The notes under the pieces are model-generated. The model was not told the DNA's origin, ran no database searches, and saw only the letters and a list, made by a program, of their open reading frames with translations. The position numbers and the translations under genes are program-made. From contig OZ038380.1 in NCBI GenBank assembly GCA_964036045.1, positions 66,783,591 through 66,847,590 on the forward strand: a stretch of DNA of 64,000 nt. Reading direction: 5' to 3'. Of the stretch, positions 43,636 to 52,959 are shown one piece after another; positions within the stretch are counted from its first letter, which is position 1; each line of letters opens with the position of its first letter. The DNA is from Eutreptiella sp. 'Long Island Sound 2002' (taxonomy: Eukaryota > Euglenozoa > Euglenophyceae > Eutreptiales > Eutreptiaceae).

Positions 43636-44085
43636 TGTAATAAGTTGTGGCATTTGGGCCTCTCAGAAGCTGTCTAGAGGATCTCTACTAGACCTCTCAG
43701 AGATTCAAGATCCTACAACACTAGGATACTTGCTCATATTTGGCTTATATTCCAAGCCTATAGCTTACTACTAGAGTCTACTGCGCTTGGGTACACTACA
43801 GAGAGCAGAGATCTATGTTACATTAGTAGGCATACATGAATAATCACATTCCTTTTTGTTATAATCTGATTGTATCATGTTTGATGCTATTTTATAAGGT
43901 TCTAGTGTATTAGAAGCTATTGTGAAGTTATTTAGAAGCTTCAGAAGGGCTGTCGCGATTGTCGGCGCCTGCCGTCGCGGACAGTGATTTACGTAACCTT
44001 GACAGGCCCTGTGACTCAATAGACTACTGAGAAATTGGATAAAAATAGGTTTTATTGGCTTTTTTAATGAGAATTTATTGTTACA
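43636..44085 (+). repeat. Candidate LTR of another retrotransposon (450 bp)
   Basis: It starts TGTAATAAG immediately after a purine tract and ends TTGTTACA, giving TGTAA/TTACA inverted ends. No second copy and no target duplication is seen in the window, so it would be a 3' LTR of a degraded element or a chance match. Confidence 0.4.
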
Positions 44086-44499
44086 TTAATTTTCTTATTA
44101 TTTAGGCATGTGAACCCGTATTACTGGACCAGCCAGTTGGTCCAGCTCAACGTTCGTTCACGACTTCCTCTTCTTGCCGTTGCCTACTTTGTGCTTGCCA
44201 GCGGAATGCATTGGAACGGAGAAATTCATTTGAAATCATTTGATATTGAAGTGGAAGACAAGGACAAAAGGGATTTATGTGCACCCCAAGTACAAGCACA
44301 ATACCGTTTCCGGTACCGTCCGTCTTTCGAAGGGGGACTCGGCCCGTGCACCGGGGCTGTTTTGTGTGGACGCCAACACCGCCCCTTTCGGGCCGGAGGA
44401 CGCCAACCCCGTGTCCTGTGCGTGTGTGCGTGTGCGTGTTTCTCCTGACCGGGTCGGGTGGGCCAGCCTCCCCGGCGCGTTTTAGTGCGCCTGACCTTT
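44086..44499. other. Transition DNA, no gene seen
   Basis: Composition changes from AT-rich to GC-rich over this stretch. It contains one 8-bp stem-loop, CTGGACCA-GCCAGT-TGGTCCAG (44124-44145). Frames that look open here belong to the low-complexity tract that follows. Confidence 0.5.
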
Positions 44500-46010
44500 C
44501 CTTGGGCCGTAATGTCCGCATGCTTTGCTCCGCCCCCTCCAGGCTGGTGTTGCCCCGTTGTTGTCATTTTGTTTTCGTTCTCTCTTTTCGTTGTGGTGTT
44601 TTTTTCCCCCTTTTTCTCTCCCACTGCGCCCCCATTGTTCCTCGCTTTTCACAGTCTCCGGCCTCGGGTGCCTTGGGTCTTGGCGCTGTGCGGTTTCCTT
44701 GCCGCCCCCCCCCTTTTCTTTGCGTTCCGCCGCGGTCCGGTTCGCTGTTTGTTGCCCCCCGCCCTCTTTTCCTCTTTTCTTCCTTTTTAGTTTTTTTTTC
44801 CTCTGGGCTTTTGGTGTCCCCCCCCCCCCCCGCCCTTGCTTTTTTCTTCTGGGTCTCCCGCTGCTCGGCTCTCTGTGTGCGGGCGCTGCTTTTGTGTTTT
44901 CTGTCCTTTCTTTGGCTGCTTCCTTGCAGTTGCTGCCCCCCCCCCCCCCCCCCTGGTTCGTGTTTCGCCGTTGTCGTTGCATTTCTGCTCGGTGTCCTGT
45001 GGTTTTCCTCTGCTGTTTTCCTCCTGCCTGCTTGCTTGCGGTTCTTGCCGCTTGCCCCCCTGGTGTGCGCGTTGTGCCTTGTGCTGCCTGGTGTCGCCGT
45101 GCTGTGCTGTTCTTCCGTCTGGTGTTTTTTGCAGTGCGGTGTTGCCGTATTATGGGCTGCGTGTTGCTGTGTGGTGTCCCGCCTTGCTTTGTTGTGGGTT
45201 GCTCCGCGCTGTGCGTTGCTCTTTGAGCCGCGCTCTGGGTCGCTTCTGCGTGCTGTGCCGTGTCTCTGGTCGTGTTGCCCGACTGCCTTGTTCGCGTTGT
45301 TGTTTGCTGTCTCGTTTTGTTGTGTGTTGCCTTGTGCTGTGGTGCACTGTGCTGTCCTGTGTCCCTGGCTGCTGTGCTGCGCCGCGTTGCTCCACGCTGT
45401 GTTGTGCTGTTGAGTGCTGTGTTGTTGTGTTTCGCTCGTTTGGTGCCGCTGCTTGCTGTGTCGTGCCCTCGGGTGCTGTCAATCGTCCTAGGGTCCTGCA
45501 CTCTCCGGCGCTATGTTTTGTGGTGTTTCCCGCGCTGTGTGCTCTGTGCTGTGTGTGTTTTGTCGTGGTGTGGTGGTACTTGCTGTTGTTGGCTGCTGTG
45601 CTTTGTGCTGCGGTTGTGCTGGGGTGTCTTGCTGCGCGATCCGTGTCCTCCCCGCTCTGAGCGGTGCTGTGCTGCGCTGTGCTGGTGCGCTTGCGTTGTG
45701 TTGTTCGTGCGGTCTGCGCTGTTTTTGGCGCCCGGTGCTGTGGTGCGTTGCTGTGTGTTTTCCTGTTGCCTTTGGTTTGCTGTGGCGCGGTGCTGGCTCT
45801 GGCTGTCCGCGGTTGTCTTCTTGTGGCGTGTTGCGGTGTCGGTGTCCCTGTCTGGCCGCGCGGCCTGCTTCCCTGTGGTTGCTGTGGTTTGCTGCGAGCC
45901 CTGCTCACCTGTGTCGTGTTCTGTGCTGCTGTGCTGTCGTCTGGTGCTGTCCTGTCAGCTCTGCTGTGTTTTTGCGGTGCTGTTTGTGCTTGCTGTTTCT
46001 TTTATCTTTG
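44500..46010. repeat. Adenine-depleted low-complexity tract
   Basis: About 1.5 kb in which the plus strand consists almost only of T, G and C: many 60-base lines hold none or one A. Short TGCTG, TGTGCTG and GTGTTG words recur without a fixed period, and long C and T runs are present. Frames of 180-380 codons exist on the plus strand only because TAA, TAG and TGA are nearly impossible without A. I do not regard them as genes. Confidence 0.85.
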
Positions 46011-46127
46011 AAAAACCAACGCAAAATCCGTAAAAATATTTTTTCCCCTTTTTTGTTTTTTTGAAATAAAATAAGATTATACACCACCAAACACACCTGC
46101 CAGCAGCAAGACCATGTACGCTTTTGT
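46011..46127. other. AT-rich boundary segment before the 3' end of element D
   Basis: Sharp switch to A/T-rich sequence with a run of T and an AAATAAAATAAG stretch. No gene is present. It separates the A-depleted tract from element D. Confidence 0.5.
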
Positions 46128-46148
46128 GGTTTGAGGTTTGAGGTTTGA
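46128..46148 (-). repeat. Heptamer repeat at the probable 3' end of element D
   Basis: GGTTTGA three times on the plus strand (TCAAACC on the minus strand). A short tandem tail is typical of some non-LTR retrotransposon 3' ends. There are only three copies. Confidence 0.55.
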
Positions 46149-49100
46149 TTTTGCGGGTACTAGACGCCTTTCAGCCCCGGGGGGCCATCTGGTCGGGCCA
46201 GGTGACATCCTCCCCACCGGGTCCTAGTGGGGGGCTCTCCAAGACGCACCTCCTGCCTGGTGGCGGAGTCCCCCGGGTTCACAGAGCTCGGAGCCCCGTC
46301 CTTCCCCGGCTTCCCCGTTTCGCCACTCCCCGGTCAGGGCATCAATTCGCAGCCGTGGCTGCGGGCGCTTACCCACTGCGTCGCCCCCCTAATGCGTGGT
46401 CGCCCGGGGCGCCGGCGCCGCCGGGCCCGTGCTACTTGCTTGTCGCCAGTGGGACCCCCTTGGGCTGGCGCGGAGGCTGCCTAGCCTAGGGGTTGGGGCG
46501 TGGCGCTGTGAGCCACTACTGCCTTGGCGGGTGCAGTGCCCCGTCTGTGTGTGCGCGGCGCTCGCGGCCGGTTCGGGGGGTTCGGGCCGGTATTTGGTGT
46601 TGTGTCTCTCTCTTTTCCCCCTCCCCGCCCCGCGTGTTCGGCGCTGCTTGTGGCGGGCCGTCCCGTCCGGGTGTCCCTTACCCTCGCTCGCTGGTACGCC
46701 ATTCCACGTGGTCTGTTCGACGCGCTCGGTCCGGCTGCCCTTCTGGTAGTCCCCGCGTGTCCCTTTCGTGTGTGTGCGCTCGCGCTCTCGCGGTGTCCGC
46801 TCCCCCCCCCCCTGGGTGGTGTGGCGTGCGCACCTCGCGTGGTCCAGGCACTGGGCGCTGGTAGGGCCGTTCCACGTGGTCCGTGCCCCTCCGCGTATCC
46901 TGTTCCGGTCCCTTGCTCCGTCTGGCGTGCTTGGGGGGGGGCGGTCCGGTCCCGGTTCCCCCCTACTTGGCTTGGGGTTGTGGGGGTGGCGGCAGGGCGT
47001 CCCCGGGGGGGGTGCCTTCTACCGTTGCGAGGGGCGTCTGGGGTCATGCGCTCCCCCTCCCCCGACTGCCCGCCCACTGGGTGGGCTGCCGGGGCCCGCG
47101 ATCCACGTTATGTGGGCGCGGGCGTGCGGGTGTGGGGCCCTGCTCTGTCCCCTCGGCCGGCACGCCCTGTGGGGGCTGCGCGCCGCGGGGCGGGTCAGTG
47201 GCGTTCATGTGCTGGGGGGCGGGCTGGGGGGGGGGGGGGCGTGCGCCGTACCCCCCGTTTGTGCGGCCGGGGGGGGGCCTGTAGGGCGGGGGGTCGCTCT
47301 GCCTCATTCCGTCCCTCTGCCTTCCCTGGGCAAGCAACAAAGCGGGTGTCACTGGCGTTGTGCTGTCCATGGGGGGCGTGGCCCCCCATACCACTCCGGT
47401 TCGTGCTCACCAGGCTTTTCTGGGTACGATCTGTGCGGCGTCCTGGCGCGTAGGCGCGGGCTCGCTTGTTCTTCGCGGCCCCCATGGGGGCCGGCGGCTG
47501 GGGCAGGGGGGCGGGTGGCGCTCCGGCTCCTCTCTCGGGCGGGGGGGGACCATCCCCCCTGCCTCGGGGGGTGGGGGCCGGGGCCCCAGCGGCCCGCGGG
47601 CCGGTGGGGGGGCGGGGGGGGCGTGTCACGCCGCGGCCTCCCTGCTCCCCTTCTGGGCGGCGGCCTGCGGTACTCAATCCTGGCCCCCTTCGTGTCGCCG
47701 GCGCCGTCCCTTCCGGCGTGTGCATGCGGTCGGGGCCGAAGTGCCGCCCCGGGGTGGGGGGGGCCGAGGGGCGGTCCGCGGACCGCTCCCCCGGGGGCCC
47801 TTGCAGACCTGAACCCCCCCTCTGCCCTCCCTGAGTGGGCTGTAGTCACGGGAGGGTCATGTGGGGCGCGGCCTCCATACTGTTCCGTTGTGCGCGTTGC
47901 CCCGGCACGCCAGTGTGGGCTCGCGGGAGCAGGTCCAGCCGCCGCTCCCCCCACCGCGTCGCCCCCCCTGGCTCCGGGGGGGCGGAGGGCCGCGCCCGTG
48001 GCTCCCCAGCTGGAGGGGGTGCGGGGGGGGGGGGGGGGTGTGGGGGGCCCTCTGGTCCCCTGGCGATGCCTCCTGACAGCCGGGGGGGGGGGGGCGGCAT
48101 GGCAGTCCTGGCCCCGGGGGCCAGCCATCGGCTGGGGGGTCGCGCCCTTCCCCCGCCCCCCTCTACCTAGAGCCGGATCCTCGTGCAGGCCCTGGCTGGG
48201 GCCCCTCATCCACCCAGCCGTTGTCGCGCGGCGCTGGCAGGCCGGGGGCGGCCGTGAGGGTTAGCGGTCAGTGGTTAGCGGGCTGCGGGGCGGCAGGTTC
48301 CCTCCCGTGCTCGTTGTCTCTGTACTCCCTCCCGCGGGAGGTGGCACGCTCTCATGCGTCGTGCCGTACCATGGGGGGGGCGTGGGTCAGGGGGCCCGGC
48401 TCCTCTTCCCACTCTCGCGCATCCGCCGTCTGGGCCATCACCTGCGCCGCCGCTTGTGTGCTGTCCATGGGGGGGGTGGCCCCCCATACCACTCCGGTTC
48501 GTGCTCACCCGGCTTCTTGGGGTACGATCTGTGCGGCGTCCCGGTGCGCAGGCGTGGGCCCGCTTGTTCTTCGCGGCCCCCCTGTGAGCCGGCGGCTGGG
48601 GCGGGGGGGCGGGTCGCACTCCGGCTCCCCTCTCGGGCCGGGGGGGGCCCATACCCCCTGCCTCGGGGGGTGGGGGCCGGGGCCCCCGCGGCTGGCGGGC
48701 TGGTGGGGGGGCGGGGGGGGGGGGGGTGTCGCGCCGCAGCCTCCCTGTTCTCGTTCCGGGCGGCGGCCTGCGGTACTCCTTTCCGGCCCTCTCCGTGTCG
48801 CCGGCGCGCTCCCTTCTGGCGCGCGCGTGCGGTCGGGGCTGAAGTGCCGCCCCGGGGTGGGCGGAGTGAGGGGCGGCCCGTGGCTCGCTCCCCCGGGGGC
48901 CCCAGCTGACCTGAACCCCCCCTCTGACACCTCGGAGTGGGCTGTGGTTACTGGAGGGTCATGTGGGGCGCGGGCTCCTTCCTGTTCCGTTGTGCGCGTT
49001 GCTCCTGCACGCCAGTGTGGGTTCGCGGGAGCAGGTCCGTTGCCCTTACCGCGTCGCTGTTCCTCCTGAGGGGAGGGGCGCCCCCCCGGCCCTGGGGGGG

Positions 49101-49560
49101 CGGAGGGCCGCGCCTGTGGCTCCCCAGCTGAGGTGGGTGCGGGGGGGGGGGGGGGGGAGTGGGGGGGGGCCCTTTGGTCCCCTGGCGATGCCTCCTGTCG
49201 GCCGGGGGGGGGGGGCGGCATGGCAGTCCTGGCCCCGGGGGCCAGCCATCGTCGGGGGGGTCGCGCCCTTCCCACGCCCCCCTCTACTAGGAGCCGGATT
49301 CTCGCGCAGGCCCTCGCTGGGGCCCCTCATCCCCTGGCCGTTGTCGCGCGGCGCCGGCCGGCCGGGGCTGGCCGTGAGGGTTAGCGGTCAGTGGTTAGCG
49401 GGCTGCGGGGCAGCAGGTTCCCCCCCGCGCTCGTTGTCTCCGCACTCCCTCCCGCGGGAGGTGGCGCGCCCTCTTGCGTCGTGCCGTACCGTGGGGGGGG
49501 CGTGGGCCGGGGGGCCCAGCCCCCCCCCCCCCAACTCTCCCGTACCCGCCGTCTGGGCCT
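46149..49560 (-). other. 3' region of element D, left copy, very GC-rich
   Basis: Long runs of G on the plus strand and no frame I believe; the many long ORFs are a by-product of high GC. The right part consists of tandem repeats described separately. The many G-runs could form quadruplexes on the plus strand. Confidence 0.6.
47365..49560 (-). repeat. ~1.1-kb tandem repeats in the 3' region of element D
   Basis: The string CTGTCCATGGGGGG occurs near 47366 and 48461. A longer block starting TTAGCGGTCAGTGGTTAGCG occurs near 48262 and 49381. Both spacings are about 1.1 kb. The unit includes the last codons of the downstream ORF: CACCTGCGCCGCCGCTTGTG, antisense to the end of that ORF at 49561, is found again near 48449. 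The copies differ by substitutions and by the length of C and G runs. Confidence 0.8.
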
Positions 49561-52500
49561 TCACCTGCGCCGCCGCTTGTGTGGGGGCTGGGGCTGCGGC
49601 GGCGGCGGGTTGTGCTGGCGGTAGCGCCAGTGGGCGAGGGCGCTGCGCAAAGCCCGGGGGAGCCAGTTGTTGGCGTCCGCATCCGTGATGCGGAGCACCG
49701 CTCCCCCTTCCAGGAAGGCCGGCCACGTCGGCTCCCTGTCGGGCCACGCCGCCCGGATCACTGACCTGAGGACCCTCTCATGGTCCTCTGGGGCTGCCCA
49801 CCCCCCCGGGGGTACCTCTCGGTTTCCTCCGTCCCTCCGGAGGAGCACGGCATCGAAGGGCCGGTTCCTCGACCTCCTGGAGGTACCCTGGTGGGCCCAG
49901 CACAACCACCCGTACACCTCCCCCACCAGGGGGAGGGTCTCCTCCCCCAGAGGGTCCGGGACCGCGCCCCAGTCCCGGTCCCATGGCCGGCCCTCCTCCG
50001 CCCCCCGTGCCGGCCCCCCTCGCTGCCCCTGCGCCTGCGGCGCCGATGCCGCGCCCCGTCCCCCCTCCGCCGAGGCCATCCGCGCCGGCTCCGCCCTCGG
50101 CGCGGGGGGGGCTTGATGGTGCTGGTGTCGTGGGGGTGGGGGGGGGACGAGCTCGCCGGCGTCAGGGTCGATGTTGTAGAGGTGGTGGTGGTGGTGGTGG
50201 TGGTGGTGGTGGGTGTGGTGTGCCGGCATCTGTTGGATGCCGGGGGGGATGCACCTCACCGGCTGCACGTCCGGCTGCGGGGGCGCCCCGCCCTCTGCCC
50301 CCCTCCCTTCGCCCCGTCCTCCCCCCTGGGCTCCCATGCCCCGTCCCGCCTGTCCCTTGGGGCCCGTGGCGCCCTTGCCCTTGCCCTTGGGCCCCTTTCC
50401 AGCCCCCTGCCCGTGTCGCGGGTCCCGCCTCCCGTCCCCCACGCCCTGGCCCGCTCGCTCTCCCACCTCCCCTCGCCCTGCCCCCTGCACCTGGGCTTCC
50501 TGCCCGCGCCCCTGCGCGCCCTTCCCGTGCCCTGGCCCCTTCCCGGCCCCCTGCCCCGAGCCGCGCCGTCCGCCCTGCCCCCCCCCGCTGCTGCGCCCTT
50601 CCTGGACCACTCGCCGGGCGTCCCGCTGCCTTTGCAGCTGCGGCAGCGTGACGCCCGGCGGCGAGCGCTCGCGCGTCGGGGGGCGGACGTGCCGCTCCCG
50701 CCCCGGGGGAAAGGGCTTGGGGGGGAACGGCTTGGGGGGGCTGGTGTGGGTGTGGGTGGGGTTGGCGTGGGCGCGGTACTTCGCGCTCTCCCTGCCCACT
50801 GCTGCTGCTGCGGCGGCCGCCGGCGAGGCGTCCGCGGCCCGTGCGGGGTTCTTCCCCCGCTTGCGCGGCGTGCTGGGGGCCGCGGCGTGGCCGGCCGAGG
50901 CGGTGTCGCGGCCCGCCGGGGTCGCGGTCGCAGCCCCTGGCGCGCCCTCCTCGCTCTCCTTCGCCGCTGTGGCGGCCGCCGACGAGGCGCCCGTGGCCGC
51001 GGTCGCAACCCCTCGCGGGCCCTCCTCGTTCTCCTCTGCTGCCGCGGCGGCCGCCGGCGAGGCGCCCGCGGCCAGTGCGGGGTCCGTCCCCCGCGGTCGC
51101 GGCGCGCTGGAGGTCGCGGCGCGGCCGGCCGAGATGGTGTCGCGGCCCGCCGGGGTCGCGGCCGCAGCCCCTCGCGCGCCCTCCCCGCTCTCCTTCGCTG
51201 CCGTGGCGGCCGCCGACGAGGCGCCCGTGGCCCGTGCGGTCGCAACCCCTCGCGCGCCCTTCTTGCTCTCCTCTGCAGCTGCGGCAGCTCTCGGCGATGC
51301 GCCCGGTTCCTGCGCCGGGGCTGCCCCCCGTGTCGGCGGCGTGCCGGGGGCCGCGGTCGGGGCCACGGCGTGGCTCGCTGCGGTCTCCGCCTCCTGCGTG
51401 TCTGGGCGGGGCGGGGCGGCGGGGCTGGCTGCTTGGGCGGCGGGGGCGCTCGCCTCGGCTGGCCCAGGCTCCCGGGCCGGCGGCGGCGGCCCGACCAGCA
51501 CCGCCGCCTCCGCCAGCCTCCGCTCCTCGCGCTCCGCGTCCACTCCGGGGAGGAGACGGGGGAGCGGGAGCGGGACCGGCGGTGGTGGCCGTCGTCCCGC
51601 TGGGGGGACCCATATTAGTCTGCGATCACTGTTACCCTGGTAGGCATGCGTGGTGGCAGGCGCGCCCTTCCCACTACCTCCTGGTGCATCAGTGCCGTGC
51701 CGTGGGCAGTGCCGTGTGGTGCTCTGCGGGGGGGAGGGGGGGAGGGGGTGGGGGGCCGGCTGTGGCGTCAGCCCCGCACGGCCGGGGTCTTGCGGCCATC
51801 CACCGGCATTGGGAGGGGAGGCGGGGAAGCCACGCGGCCCACGCGTCGCGCCACAGCTCCAAGTCTGGGGCGGGGCCCAGGGCCCTGGGCCCCCGGGGGT
51901 CGTCGAGCGGTGTCGGGGGCAGCCGCACCAGGTGGACCCCCGTATCGGCGGTGACCTCCTGTGATCGCAGGAAGGTGTGTACTCCGTCCCGCGCCGCGGG
52001 CGCCGGGAGGGGGGGGCGGGGTACGGGTGTTGCCCCATAGAGGTGGGTGGCGGTGATCCCCAGGATCCGCCCCGGGTCCCCGCGGGTCGCGACGACGAGG
52101 AGGAGGAGGGGGGTGCCAGGGCACTCCTGCCAGAGGACCTGCCCCCTGTGGTGGGCACCCCTGGTCCTGGAGAGGGGGGGGGACAGGTCTGGGTTAGCCC
52201 AGTGGCGGAGCGCGTGCGTCGCCGGCGGGAGGGCGGGGCACCAAGTGGGCTCCCTGGGGAAAGCATCTTAGAGACGGCGTACGGGGGGGTAGGCCCGGTG
52301 CCGTTGTACACCGGGTTGGTCGGCCGGGGGCGGGCGGACGCCTCGTCCGCGCCTTCCACGAACACCGTGACCTCGCCCACCTCCAGGTCCTCGTCCGGCG
52401 GGTGTAGAAGGTGGAGCGCCGAATCCAGCTCGGACACTCCTCCCGGGTACGTGGCCCGCGCCTGGTTCAGGTACAGGGCCGCGTCCCCGGGGTAACGCGT

Positions 52501-52920
52501 CCTGAGGGCGTGCAGCAGGGCTGGGGCGCTACTGCGGAGGGACATGGCAGACCCCGCTCCCGTCAGCCGCAGGGTGTCCCCCATGGACAGGGGCCGGCCC
52601 AACCGATTGGACTCGCGCCACTCCATCCAGTGCCCGTAGAGGGCCGCCTCTGGGCTGATGAGCCCCGGCCGGACGGCGTTCACGATGCGGTGCATTGCCG
52701 GGAGCAGCGTAGGGGTCCCCGCTCCGTTCAGGGCGCGGACGGCCGGGAGGGCGGTCTCGTTGAGGAAAGCCCTCGCACTGCCCTCCAGGTCACACCGTGC
52801 GGCAGCGTGCGCTTCGTGTGCCTCTGCCACCGCGTCCGCCACCAGGCCCCGGACGGCCGCCTCCTGCGCTCTGCGGCGGGCCCTGGTGTGCCCCGGCCCA
52901 TCCCCCCGTCGGCGTGGCAT
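49561..52920 (-). CDS. Large downstream ORF of element D, left copy, unknown function
   Basis: 1119 codons from ATG 52920 (A at -3). It begins MPRRRGDGPGHTRARRRAQE and ends in KRRRR. The N-terminal ~170 residues are Ala/Arg/Leu-rich and look helical. A Pro/Ser-rich segment follows, then several Ala-rich repeats (about 50830-51300), a Gly/Lys/Arg-rich basic segment, a His tract encoded by GGT repeats, and a C-terminal ~130 residues that look folded, with NWLPRALRSALAHWRYRQHN. No family is recognised. The start is 13 codons after the pol stop and in the same frame. Part of the middle may be out of frame, since GC-rich DNA stays open by chance. The N-terminal and C-terminal segments are the most credible. 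The basic composition suggests nucleic-acid binding, as in ORF1/Gag-like proteins. Confidence 0.5.
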   Translation of the reverse strand: MPRRRGDGPGHTRARRRAQEAAVRGLVADAVAEAHEAHAAARCDLEGSARAFLNETALPAVRALNGAGTPTLLPAMHRIVNAVRPGLISPEAALYGHWMEWRESNRLGRPLSMGDTLRLTGAGSAMSLRSSAPALLHALRTRYPGDAALYLNQARATYPGGVSELDSALHLLHPPDEDLEVGEVTVFVEGADEASARPRPTNPVYNGTGPTPPYAVSKMLSPGSPLGAPPSRRRRTRSATGLTQTCPPPSPGPGVPTTGGRSSGRSALAPPSSSSSSRPAGTRGGSWGSPPPTSMGQHPYPAPPSRRPRRGTEYTPSCDHRRSPPIRGSTWCGCPRHRSTTPGGPGPWAPPQTWSCGATRGPRGFPASPPNAGGWPQDPGRAGLTPQPAPHPLPPSPPQSTTRHCPRHGTDAPGGSGKGAPATTHAYQGNSDRRLIWVPPAGRRPPPPVPLPLPRLLPGVDAEREERRLAEAAVLVGPPPPAREPGPAEASAPAAQAASPAAPPRPDTQEAETAASHAVAPTAAPGTPPTRGAAPAQEPGASPRAAAAAEESKKGARGVATARATGASSAAATAAKESGEGARGAAAATPAGRDTISAGRAATSSAPRPRGTDPALAAGASPAAAAAAEENEEGPRGVATAATGASSAAATAAKESEEGAPGAATATPAGRDTASAGHAAAPSTPRKRGKNPARAADASPAAAAAAAVGRESAKYRAHANPTHTHTSPPKPFPPKPFPPGRERHVRPPTRERSPPGVTLPQLQRQRDARRVVQEGRSSGGGQGGRRGSGQGAGKGPGHGKGAQGRGQEAQVQGAGRGEVGERAGQGVGDGRRDPRHGQGAGKGPKGKGKGATGPKGQAGRGMGAQGGGRGEGRGAEGGAPPQPDVQPVRCIPPGIQQMPAHHTHHHHHHHHHHLYNIDPDAGELVPPPPPRHQHHQAPPAPRAEPARMASAEGGRGAASAPQAQGQRGGPARGAEEGRPWDRDWGAVPDPLGEETLPLVGEVYGWLCWAHQGTSRRSRNRPFDAVLLRRDGGNREVPPGGWAAPEDHERVLRSVIRAAWPDREPTWPAFLEGGAVLRITDADANNWLPRALRSALAHWRYRQHNPPPPQPQPPHKRRRR
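50181..50212 (-). repeat. Trinucleotide repeat encoding a His tract
   Basis: GGT repeated about ten times on the plus strand, read as His codons in the minus-strand ORF. Confidence 0.85.
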
Positions 52921-52959
52921 GGTGCTGCAGGCTCTGCAAAGGGCGGCGGCGGGTGGGGG
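52921..52959 (-). promoter_or_regulatory. Junction between pol stop and downstream ORF of element D
   Basis: On the minus strand the TAA of pol is followed by a C-rich stretch, CTTTGCAG, and then ATG of the next ORF 13 codons later without a frame change. The pyrimidine-rich run plus CAG resembles a splice acceptor. The same layout is at 61254-61292 in the right copy. Readthrough, reinitiation or splicing would each fit. Confidence 0.4.

Noticed and set aside
44277-45413. Open frame of 378 codons and its overlapping neighbours (to 46064)
   Set aside because: They exist because the strand has almost no A and therefore almost no stop codons. The translations are Cys/Leu/Val/Phe strings with no domain, and several frames are open at once.
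46768-48264. 498-codon frame in the GC-rich 3' region of element D
   Set aside because: Gly/Pro/Arg-rich low complexity, no start context, and overlaps other frames of similar length on both strands. It lies partly in tandem repeats.
49780-51618. 612-codon plus-strand frame opposite the downstream ORF of element D (mirror at 62158-63996)
   Set aside because: It is antisense to a better-supported frame and open through high GC. The mirror copy is simply the same inverted repeat.
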